From assembly GCA_958510875.1 (NCBI GenBank), contig CAUEHT010000003.1, forward strand, positions 1 through 64,000: 64,000 bases of DNA, in the 5' to 3' direction. Positions 1 to 8,649 of this stretch are shown here, piece after piece. Position 1 is the first letter of the stretch. Every line of letters starts with the position of its first letter. Made by a program: the position numbers and the translations under genes. Under the pieces are notes generated by a model, which was not told the DNA's origin, ran no database searches, and saw nothing but the letters and a program-made list of their open reading frames with translations. The stretch is from Endomychus coccineus. Its lineage: Eukaryota > Arthropoda > Insecta > Coleoptera > Endomychidae.

Positions 1-368
1 CATTAAGAGAGATGACGGGAAAGTTTACAAATGATAGATTGTACAGTTTCAATACTTCAAATTGAGCTTTGTAAATATATATTTGAAAAGAACCCAGGTT
101 AGAGTAAAGTTTAATGATGACATACTTCCATTCATTCAGTTATTCCTGGCATATATCAGATAGATTCGGGCTGAAAAGAGAAAAAATTCTTCCTTAGAAT
201 AATAATTCAGGTAATAATTTTTTTATTATAACATACCTTCCTCTGATTTCTCTGTACTGTAATTAGCTAGCATAAAGTAACTTCACAGATAATGCAAATA
301 GCATTACAAATAATTGAAAAAGCAGCTTGAGAGATTTACATACAAAAGTAGTTGCAAACAACATTATC
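1..368 (+). repeat. Diverged copy of the block A distal tail
   Basis: Aligns by eye, with many substitutions, to 7850-8510 inside block A1. Both have the run GTACAGTTTCAATACTT followed by an ATTGAGCTTTG motif, and both later have GCAAATAGCATT followed by the AAAAGCAGCTTGAGAGATT motif. No protein of interest is seen. It is an older copy than the near-identical blocks further right. Confidence 0.6.
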
Positions 369-1400
369 TGATTGAAAGTTATCGAATAACATTTCAACTT
401 CAACTGAGGAAAGATTTCCAAATAATATGTCAGACCTAACGGGGTAGAGGTGGGAGGTATTCTCCTTCGATTACTTAAGTAGTAACTGTATCTTACTTCA
501 GAAAAGAGAATGGTATAGTTACAGACTTGCATAATATATCATTGTCTGATTTCAAGTATTTGTTGATTCACAAATAGTTGGTTTTATTTAGGTTTTTTCT
601 TTTACATTTGAGAATTTAATAAATAATAAAAGAGTTCACATTGTGGATAAACTATATCACTAAATAAGAAATAATCACCATTATCCACTAAAAATACTAT
701 TAAAGTACAAAGGACCTTTCGACAAGCAAAAGGCATCAGAGTTGACAGATTCTCTGTAATTGAGCAGTTCTTTTACTGGATAAGGTTGATTTTTTTTTTA
801 TTTATATTTGAAAGTTATCGAATAACATTTTAACTTCAACTGAGGAAAGATTTCCAAATAATATATCAGACCCTAAGGGGTGTTGGGGTTTTAGGTATTG
901 TCCTTCGATTACTTAAGTGGTAACTGTATCTTACTTCAGAAAAGAGAATGGTATAGTTACAGACTTGCATAATATATCATTGTCTGATTTCAAGTATTTG
1001 TTCATTCACAAATAGGTGGTTTTATTTAGGTTTTTTCTTTTACATTTGAAAATTTAATAAACATATCAAAAGAGTTCCCATTGTGGATAAACTATATCAC
1101 TAAATAAAGAATAATCACCATCATCTACTAAAAATACTATCAAAGTACAGAGTAGCTATCGAATTACATTATAAAGAGGAATACCCTCCTACATACTGGT
1201 TCTATTTAGGTACTCTCTTTACTGGGAAACTTTTCCAAATAATAAATCACAACCAAAAGGGGGTTGGGTTATCTTCGATTACTTAAATAGTAATGTAGGT
1301 ATGTTACTCCACAAGAAGTAAGAAAATTATTGATTTAACTATTATATAGGTAGGTACTTTTGAAGAAATAGAGTTACCCTCCATTCAAAGGATTAATTGA
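369..1400 (+). repeat. Family B repeats, two near-tandem copies and a diverged third
   Basis: About 350 bp starting near 371 recurs near 811 (spacing about 437 bp). Each copy carries TTTCCAAATAATAT, a G-rich tract, then TTCGATTACTTAAGT, and later a block reading ATCCACTAAAAATACTAT. A more diverged member follows at 1150-1330. The same core recurs many times elsewhere in the window. No coding capacity was found and terminal structure is not resolved. Confidence 0.7.
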
Positions 1401-1493
1401 ATTTATTTAATATATCTACCTACTTCTGATGTTATATGTAAAACGATTACAAACTAAATAAATCTAAAATGAATACTTTTCAAACATATAAGT

Positions 1494-1583
1494 ACATAAT
1501 ATCCTAATGATATCAGTTTCCACATTGAAAATGGAGCTACATAATATCCTAATGATATCAGTTTCCACATTGAAAATGGAGCT
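1494..1583 (+). repeat. Perfect 45-bp direct tandem duplication
   Basis: Two identical 45-bp units (1494-1538 and 1539-1583) abut. Each starts ACATAATATCC and ends AATGGAGCT. The duplication lies where the L1 ORF1 remnant begins, and only the second unit leads into readable ORF1 sequence. It looks like a replication-slippage or repair duplication. Confidence 0.9.
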
Positions 1584-1740
1584 TTATGTATTCGGTTTGG
1601 AGCATGTTCTGTCTATGAATATTTTGGTATCTATAGGTGCTATAACTGCTCAGGTTGTCCCAACCGTGTAGAAGCAAATGACAAATTCTCTTTGAAATTG
1701 AATTCGAATCATTCCCCATTCGATTATAACTGTCCAGTGT
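1551..1740 (+). pseudogene. L1 copy a: ORF1 (gag-like) zinc-knuckle remnant
   Basis: An open frame reads IENGALCIRFGACSVYEYFG, then RCYNCSG, then about 20 residues later an H-x8-C pattern ending NCPVLVQKI. An RCYNC-type cysteine cluster after an EYFxIxRC segment is typical of the nucleic-acid-binding ORF1 protein of Jockey/CR1-like LINEs, which coats the element RNA. The knuckle region is shortened compared with such proteins, which suggests an internal deletion after RCYNCSG. A small deletion near 1757 then breaks the frame before the endonuclease. The LINE assignment is strong because the endonuclease follows; the exact clade is not certain. Confidence 0.6.
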
Positions 1741-1800
1741 TAGTTCAAAAAATTAACGAAAATTAGAAATGGAAACAAATCAATAGCAATTACCTAATAA

Positions 1801-2937
1801 CAAACTCGATACCTCTAAAATGTCAAACTTCTCTAAAATTTTACATTATAACATTCAATGTCTAAGAGACAAAACTTCAGAACTAGAAGCTTTTCTAATA
1901 GGTAAAAGTTATGATATACTTTGTATAAATGAACATTGGTTGGGATCTGACGAATTATAAACACTCTGAACATAAGTGGTTTTGTAAATCTCTCAGCTTT
2001 TTGCAGAACAATGCATAAACATGGGGGAGTGGGTATTTTTACAAGTAATATCATAGAAGCAATTCCGTTAGCCTTTGATACTCAAGAAATATCTGATGAA
2101 ATACATTTTGAAATAGCAGGTATAATGTACAACAATATACAGGTACTGACAATCTATCGCTCACCTCTTGGGGATTTTGACATATTTTTAAATAGATTAG
2201 ATGCAACATTTAATAAGCTATCATTACACAAAGGTACTATAATAACTGGGAACTTTAACGTACATTTCCATTCAGATAGTAAAGAATCTCAGTTACTATG
2301 TAATATGTTTGAATCCTACAGACTACATAAAACTGTTCATAACTATACTAGAAACGGAGCAACTCTTGATAACATATTTACCAATTTTAACAGCAATTGT
2401 TATGTTGCAACAGTAACAGATCTCAATTTATCTGATCATCTTGCTATATCATTTAATTTTGAAGTGGAAAACAAAACATCATTGAATAATAAAATCAGAA
2501 TAACCTACAGACCAATAACAGAACAAGGCTTCTTTAAACTTTATAATTATGTAGATAAAGTAGATTGGTCATTTGTAAACAATTCTCAAATAAATGTAAA
2601 TAACAAATTTGATCATTTCCTAAATCTGATAGTAGATGGCTTTGATTCTAGCTTCCCAATCAAAACAAAATTTATAAAACAAAACGAACCTAACATACCT
2701 AAAATACATTGGTTCAATGACAACTTAAGACAAAGTAGAGAAAAATTGCAGTTATCAAGCAGTTTAAATAAAACTAATCCACAAATTGTTTCCAAGGAAT
2801 CACTTAATAAATTTAAAAAAGGTGTCGTGAGGACATTAATAAAAGTAAAAAAGAAGCTAACGATAAATACATTAACAATTCAAAAAATATGCAAAAGGCA
2901 TTGTGCCACTGATTTAAATATTTTTTTACAAATATAG
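1801..2937 (+). pseudogene. L1 copy a: apurinic-type endonuclease domain, frameshifted
   Basis: The N-terminal endonuclease motif is readable at 1830-1955 (HYNIQCLRD, then DILCINEHWL). A 1-nt loss near 1955 then shifts the frame, and the rest runs 1957-2937. It includes ITGNFNVHF, where the family usually has GDFN, and LSDHLAISF, matching the catalytic SDH motif. These are the metal-binding and catalytic motifs of the APE-like endonuclease that nicks target DNA in Jockey/CR1-type LINEs. GNFN in place of GDFN may itself be damaging. The frame ends at 2937 because a T-run is one base shorter than in copies b and c. Dead copy. Confidence 0.85.
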
Positions 2938-3588
2938 CAGAATCCCTTGTCAAGAATCTTCCACCTTTACAAAATAATCCTATTGATTATACAAAAAAAA
3001 TTAATTTAGTCTTCCATTCAGAATTTAAATTCATAGAAGTTACTTTCAATGAAATGAGAGATATAATTTCAAATTTAAATAATAGTCCGAGCAAGGACAC
3101 TTATAATATAAATGTTAAAATAGTTAAAACTATTCTAAATTTGATCGTTTTTCCTCTATGTAAAATTATAAACCAATGTATCACCTCTAACATTTTTCCA
3201 GATTCCCTCAAAATATCTAAAGTAGTTCCGATTTACAAAAAAGGCTTATGCGATGATGTTAATAACTATAGGCCAATATCAATTACACCCATCTTAGGCA
3301 TACTTTTTGAGACTGTGCTGAAACGGCAAATAACATACTATTTTGAGGCAAATAATTTGTTTAATAAATGTCAATTTGGATTTCGTAGCAATGTTTCTAC
3401 TACAGCTGCTATAAACAAACTTACTAGCTATGTTCGAGAATGTTTTGAGGAAAAGAAGTTCATGCAAGCCTCCTTTGTTGACGTTACCAAGGCTTTTGAC
3501 TGTGTGTCCCATGATCTGTTGATGCAAAAGCTCCAAGAATACAACTTTGATAACAATAGTATAAATCTTATTAAATCATACTTAATTA
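2938..3588 (+). pseudogene. L1 copy a: reverse transcriptase N-terminal half, 3' truncated
   Basis: Readable segments include KVVPIYKKG, NNYRPISITPI, FGFRSNVSTTAAI and FVDVTKAFDCVSHDLLM. These are reverse-transcriptase fingers and palm motifs; DVTKAFD contains the first catalytic aspartate. The copy stops just after IKSYL, before the GVPQGSVLGP and FADD motifs kept in copies b and c. BEL/Pao sequence follows directly at about 3589, so the 3' part was lost by deletion or replaced at a recombination junction. No poly(A) or tail repeat is present at the break, which argues against a normal LINE 3' end. Confidence 0.85.
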
Positions 3589-4101
3589 TAAAATGAATTG
3601 ATCGAACTTTTAAAATTGGGTACATTCAAGCTACATAAATGGTGTTCCAATAGGAAGAAACTTCTTAAGGACATATCAATTGAAAATCAGCATTTTGATG
3701 ACATTGATATGAATACTGCTAATATGGTTTTTGAAACTTTAGGTTTATTTTATGATGTAAACTTGGATAAATTCAAAATGGTTTGTCCACCCCAATGTTT
3801 GAATAGTCATTTTACCAAAAGACAAATTTTAAGTTTCGTTTGCAAATTTTATGATCCTCTTGAATTAGTGGGGCCTATATTGGTTATGGCCAAGGTTCTA
3901 ATTCAAAAACTATGGCTCAAAAAATTACATTGGAACGAACCTCTACCCTCTGATTTGAATAAACAGTGGTCAGAATTCTCAACAAGTCTTTTATCGATGC
4001 CTCCAATTTATATCGAACTAAATTTAAATATGTATAATGCTGAGTTTATTGAATTATTAGGATAATGTGACAGTTCTCAAAGTGCTTATGGGTGTTGTCT
4101 A
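3589..4101 (+). pseudogene. BEL/Pao LTR retrotransposon pol fragment
   Basis: A frame of about 155 codons (3598-4065) includes KLHKWCSNRKKLLKDI, then TKRQILSFVCKFYDPL and VGPILVMAKVLIQKLW, ending in an LP...W motif. The order HKWCSN, KTLGL-like, TKRxILS, YDPLGL-like, LW is the connection between reverse transcriptase and RNase H in BEL/Pao polyproteins. An in-frame TAA at 4063-4065 interrupts it, but the frame after the stop still reads CDSSQSAYGCCLY, the start of the RNase H domain, up to 4101. There the mariner-like end begins. No LTRs, protease or integrase are seen. It is a short dead fragment, mirrored at the right window edge. Confidence 0.8.
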
Positions 4102-4135
4102 TACAGTGTGTAAACGCCAAACGGAATAAATTCAT
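4102..4135 (-). repeat. Putative terminal inverted repeat of the mariner-like element
   Basis: Begins TACAGTGTGTAAACGCC immediately after the broken BEL/Pao frame and a TA dinucleotide. Tc1/mariner-superfamily ends often begin TACAG(G/T)GTG and insert at TA. Only this end is preserved; the opposite end was lost, so the inverted partner cannot be shown here. Confidence 0.5.
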
Positions 4136-4780
4136 TATTTCGATTACTATACATATTAAAAAAAAATCCCGAAACATGTCAAATTTAAATTATAAATTGA
4201 CGTCCTTCTACGTGAAAATGCGACCCCTATCTTCAACCCCCTCTGAATGTCAGGTACAACCCCCTATTTTTGAAATAGGAAGTATAGGCTTGTGATATAT
4301 CGTTTGAAAGGTCTCTCCATTCAAAAATGTTATCGCTTTCAAGTTTATTGCAACAATTAACATAGAATAAAATAAAATCATGTGGTTACCGAAATTCGCT
4401 ACAATACAATCAAAAACTAAAATGTAATTCAAAACGTGATAAAATGTAAAACACTAAAAAGAACTATGTATTTTAATAAAGTAGATGTTCCTAATCTTAA
4501 ATAAAACTGTCTTCTAACATTATTGAACATATCAGGCGTGATTGACCTCATCACAAGCGTTATTCGTTCTTTCAAGTCATTTAAATCAAAAGGTTTAGTT
4601 TTGTACACAATGGTCTTCACATATCCCCATAGAAAGAAATCTAATAATGTAAGATCAGGTGATCGCGCTGACCATTCAATCGTACTGCCGGACATTAAAT
4701 TGGTAATGTGGTGGTGCTCCATCCTGCTGGAACCATATCGTATTCACTGGAACTTGAGGGTTTCCTGGATTAGGATATAA
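4102..4780 (-). mobile_element. Tc1/mariner-superfamily DNA transposon, 5'-truncated, dead
   Basis: On the minus strand, 4775-4429 encodes a transposase C-terminal half. It reads WFQQDGAPPHYQFNVRQYD in one frame, then in another STIEWSARSPDLTLLDFFLW followed by GYVKTIVYKTKPFDL. QQDGAPPH and SPDLTxLDFFLWG are the second and third acidic regions of IS630/Tc1/mariner DDE transposases. The stretch usually found between them (about 12-15 residues) is missing, and the join changes frame. The N-terminal DNA-binding half and one terminal repeat are absent. The region 4136-4428 is non-coding 3' sequence of the element. The same damaged form is present at 54.5 and 63.1 kb. Confidence 0.8.
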
Positions 4781-4880
4781 ATTTGCCAATGGTCGAAATG
4801 TTAACTTTGAACCTTTTAGAAGGTGGTGATAGCCACAAATCTGCTCGAAAACTGTTTTGAAATGGTTAATTTTGGATAAA
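4781..4880 (+). repeat. Short paralogue of the block A core
   Basis: About 90 bp (AATGTTAACTTTGAACC, then GGTGGTGATAGCCACAA, then GTTTTGAAATGGTTAATTTT) is a diverged copy of block A core sequence at 5816-5893. It sits between the truncated mariner end and block A1, and the same arrangement is mirrored at 62.95-63.06 kb. Confidence 0.7.
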
Positions 4881-5616
4881 TAAACGGTTTTCTATAAGGT
4901 ACCTTCCTCTGTTTAGTTAAAATAGGTAGGTACTTTTGGAAAAATAGAGTTGCTTTTCATTCAAATAAGTAATGAAAATGATACATCCGTATAAGTAAGT
5001 AACTGTTATAGTAACTATATGTAGATTCTTTCATAATGTGCCAAAGATTTTTAAACAAGTTAATATCAGAATGTACTTCCGTCAATGAATTAATTAAATT
5101 TTTATTTTACAATATCAATGATTCAAAGACATTTTAATTTTGAAAAAGTGGAGTTGCAATATTTTAATTTGTTGTATAGTATTTGAGGAGCCATGTAGTT
5201 GTAGAGCAACTATATTTTATGAGCATTTTCTTTTGCAATACTTGAAGTTTCAATGATTGAATTATATAACCTAGAATTGGCCAAGTGACGTACTCTACAA
5301 CTATACCTTCGACTAAGATTTGACTCCATTCCAATTTTATACTCTTCTATGAATATCTACCACTCTCAATCTATCTAACCAATAAATGTCAAAGTGACAT
5401 ACGATCCAAACCATAGAATAACTTGTGACACGTGCTAATAGTAAAAGTTTCTATAAACGCGTACCCATCTCTATATAACCTAAAACTGCCAGAGTGACGT
5501 CTGTCACAGTGACAACCTAAAGGTGCCCATACGCCTCACATAAAGGTTACCACGCACCATCCGACTAAACCCTCAAAAAGGCGTTGCACATGAAAACAAC
5601 TGTACGTCAGCGGGGC

Positions 5617-5663
5617 GTAACTTAGCGGGGCGTAGCACAGCGGGGCGTAGCCCGTAAAATCAA
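5617..5663 (+). repeat. 15-bp mini-tandem in block A core
   Basis: Three units based on AGCGGGGCGTA plus four variable bases. Unit number differs between block A copies: three here and at 30.39, 45.81, 54.02 and 62.19 kb, one at 14.80, 37.38 and 38.02 kb, and one plus a degenerate unit at 23.39 kb. GC content is far above the surroundings. Confidence 0.85.
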
Positions 5664-6189
5664 CTAGTCGGTATTAGAATAAGCGGCAGTTTAAGTTGGT
5701 AGTCAAGTTACTAAAAATCAAACTAGGAATATGCGATTTTCGACCTAATCGACGAACATTTTTGAACACGACAAGCTAAACGAAGCGAGCGCAGCGAGCT
5801 CGAAAAATGATTGAAACGTTAACTTTGAACCTTTTAAAAGGTCGTGATAGCCCCAAACCGGGTCGAAAACGGTTTTGAAATAGTTAATTTTCCGTAAATC
5901 GAATGACGTTCACGTTAGAAGCCCGTAGCTCGCGAGTTAGAAAAGTGCAAATTTACGGTACATAGAACGTCTTTACGAGGACTTTTGGCGTGCCGTTTTC
6001 GCTCCATGTCGTTAGATTATGAGCGGGGTCATAGGATAGGCACATTTTTGAGCCCCAAAATGTCTTTTAAATACGAAAATTTAATTAAAATAGAAACAGG
6101 TACTCTCAGGTCTCACCTATGCACGTCTAACGTGCAACGTACCAAAGGGAATTTTCTAGCTACTAAAATATACCCGAAGCGGATAAATG

Positions 6190-6585
6190 CTAGCGGCCCA
6201 TAGCAAAAAAGACTTTATTACAGCTGGCGCCGGCCGCACGGGCCACGAAACGGCCCCAAATTAACAAGATCGAGGTAAAATGTATAAACTCTAACTGACG
6301 CGTAGCGAGCTCCTCGAGGCATATGTCAAAATCATTTCGTTCGTAGCTTATTACATAGGACATCTGGCGTTCATGGAATTGTGTTTTTAGATAATTTAAT
6401 CCTTCTAATTTCGATAGGCCAAGTGAAAATCCCGGAGCCTCAAGCGCTAAAGATATCTGAGTATTTAAACTTTCGTATAAAATTGCGAAATTTGGCATTC
6501 TTAGAAACGTCAAATTAATTAATCTGACACAAGAGTTGGGGATATTTTTATTCAAATCGATATAATACCACTTTTTGTCGGCCAT
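6190..6585 (-). CDS. Block A ORF, 131 codons, function unknown
   Basis: ATG at 6585 in a favourable context (A at -3, G at +4), protein starting MADKKWYYIDLNKNIPNS and ending FFAMGR. No signal peptide or clear membrane segment; the C-terminal third (LEFIHFTSILLIWGRFVARA) is hydrophobic. The frame is also open upstream of the ATG for 19 codons with a YYYY run. The identical protein occurs at 61254-61649. Copies A5 and A6 keep the full frame with about a dozen amino-acid changes; A2 and A3 stop at the Trp codon of LIWG; A4 is frameshifted. I do not recognise the family. It could be a genuine small protein of a mobile element or a chance open frame in a multiplied repeat. Confidence 0.4.
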   Translation of the reverse strand: MADKKWYYIDLNKNIPNSCVRLINLTFLRMPNFAILYESLNTQISLALEAPGFSLGLSKLEGLNYLKTQFHERQMSYVISYERNDFDICLEELATRQLEFIHFTSILLIWGRFVARAAGASCNKVFFAMGR

Positions 6586-7143
6586 GATGTAATAATAATA
6601 ATGAAAATTTCTCAAATCGAAAACTAGAGCCTGTACTTTCAATTAAAATTCACCATTCGAAAGATCGTCATCGATAATGCAAAAAAATTATTATAGTATA
6701 CCGTTTAACCCAAAAATGCCTCTAAATAGGTCAAATAAATTGATAAAGATTCGACGTCGTTTGACGGTAACCTATGTAAGAATTTACTGATAATTTTCGA
6801 AAGCGATCGATTTCGGAGGTGTATGTATAATAAAACGATGTAGAAATAATGTCAAGAGATCTTAAATAGCTATATACTGCTCAGAAATTCCCAAAATGGT
6901 CCATGGACGAAGGTATACTTCCGAGGGAAATATGTACATTTCCACATCTATAGTTCATGTGGGGCTACTGAAACTATTTCTATCGTCGTAAAATGTTCCA
7001 GCGAACCTCTGTGGTCTCGGAGATAACCTCCTCTCATGTATTTAATCTCTGGCAAGCGTAAGTTGTGAATATCATGTTTCCATTCAAAAGTACTTGAATA
7101 TGATACAACAAAGGGGCCCCATCTATTAAAAAACGTTCTAGAG

Positions 7144-7192
7144 GTATGTCTGAACAATATGTAACAATAAGATTCAACATACTTTATTTCAG
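7144..7192 (+). other. Candidate 49-nt intron in block A1
   Basis: Donor AG|GTATGT at 7143/7144 and acceptor TTTATTTCAG ending at 7192. Both signals and the 49-nt length are kept in the diverged copies A2 (16326-16374) and A4 (31916-31964). The flanking frames do not join into a long protein, so any transcript may be non-coding or the 3' end of a gene. Confidence 0.4.
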
Positions 7193-7274
7193 ATTTGAAT
7201 ATATGAATTATATCAAGGTTTGGAACCAACAGATATATTCTTGCAGAAATATCGTGACAACACGATATAGAAAG

Positions 7275-7348
7275 GTATGTACATCATATTCGAGCAGAGT
7301 TCAATACATTTTCAATGAATATATCAAGATATCTGTCATATTCTACAG
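7275..7348 (+). other. Candidate 74-nt intron in block A1, followed by AATAAA
   Basis: Donor AAAG|GTATGT at 7274/7275; acceptor TCATATTCTACAG ending at 7348. Copy A2 has the same pair at 16479-16553 (75 nt). A polyadenylation-type AATAAA lies downstream at 7463-7468. The intervening exon (7193-7274) is 82 nt here but about 104 nt in A2. Confidence 0.4.
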
Positions 7349-8649
7349 TAAAAGTAGCAATTTTCAAGTAACGTAGCAGCACGAACATTGGGTTCACTCA
7401 GAATTAGTTCAAATTGATGGTACAGGACTTTCAATGTACTCGAATAATGTTACTGTATATACAATAAAGATATTTCTATAGACATTTGTATCGTGTATTA
7501 TGTTTATAGGAATACAAATAGTGATTTCACATGTTCAACGTAGACACAAGGTTATGTCTTACATTTTACCAAGTATGCGATGCTAAATATGGGTAAATGA
7601 TATTGAATAAAGCAAGAAAAAGATGTTTTCAAGAGTATTTCATATGTTGTTGGAATGGAAAGCATCCTTAATGTTCAATTTACATGATGTATCATTTTAT
7701 ACATATGTCAGTTGGTGGAAAAATTTCACCAAAACAGATGTTACATGCATGAAAATGATTATAAAAGTGTTAAACAATTAATCTGCTACCACAAGGTATA
7801 CTTTCAACAAAGTATACATCACTTTATGGATGTTATACAATATTAAGACATATGACGGAGATACATTCAAAGGATAGATGGTACAGTTTCAATACTTTAA
7901 ATTGAGCTTTGCAAATGTATATATGAAAAGAATAAAGGTAGGAGGAAAACTTAATAATGAAATGCACCCTTTTTCTTCATTATTCCTGGCATAAGTATCA
8001 GATTCGATTGCTTCCTCAACGGGTTGTAGATTTTTTATAACATAACTTTCTCTGAGACTATCTAGCAATAAAAATGAATATGTACAAACTTGCTTGAGAC
8101 ATGTAGGTACAAACGAAACACAATTGCATTTTGCAAGTTACTAATAGGAATAAATTCTGTATCTTTGTATTTATAACAAAAAGGGTAAATCGTACAGTTT
8201 TAAGACTGGGAATTGGTTTTTACAATGGTTCTACTACCGATATGTTTGAGAAATCTTTTCGAATGGTATACTAAGAAGGTGTATCCTTGAGGTAGCTCAA
8301 AAGAGAATGTCATTCTGCTTCAGACAGACAAAATGCTTAGGCTTCCTCAACGGCTAATAGATTTTTTTATAAAATAGCTTCTTCTCATTCCTCAGAGACT
8401 GTAATTTGGACTGAAAATAAAGTAAAAAGTAGCTTCACAGATACTGCAAATAGCATTGAAAATAATTGAAAAAGCAGCTTGAGAGATTAACATACAAAAT
8501 TGTATTGCATTTAGCATGGCAATGCTGAAAATTAATTAGCTTGATATTCATAAGGTAGGTATTACAATTTTTTTTCTTACAAGGAGAGGTAATTGTGTGT
8601 ACCTATTTGTTAGAATGTTGAGAATTAGGGGGTACAATTACAAAGCAGC

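Larger units (their letters stand above)
4881..8649 (+). repeat. Block A1: unclassified composite repeat, about 3.7 kb
   Basis: Order: AT-rich left part (4881-5280) starting near AAACGGTTTTC; a stretch of several diverged motifs of the type AACCTA...GCCA.AGTGAC.T (5260-5530); a CpG-containing core (5530-6400) with AGCGGGGCGTA units and GCGAGCGCAGCGAGCTCG; a minus-strand 131-codon ORF; a plus-strand run of splice-like signals with AATAAA (7144-7468); and an AT-rich tail (7500-8649) with no visible coding. No convincing long terminal inverted or direct repeats were found and I do not recognise a family. Six other large copies occur in the window. Confidence 0.65.

Noticed and set aside
2613..2795. 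Antisense frames over L1 (also 28387-28569, 57026-57208, 29201-29653, 55940-56392)
   Set aside because: Shadows of the LINE coding strand, identical only because the LINE copies are duplicates.
5985..6203. 72-codon plus-strand frame in block A core (and 61854-61636, 53711-53463)
   Set aside because: No ATG start, overlaps the end of the other ORF region, and is broken in A2 to A5. Probably chance openness of a conserved repeat.
6948..7229. 93-codon minus-strand frame over the splice-like region
   Set aside because: No ATG start; equals the antisense of the candidate exon and intron; not kept in A2.
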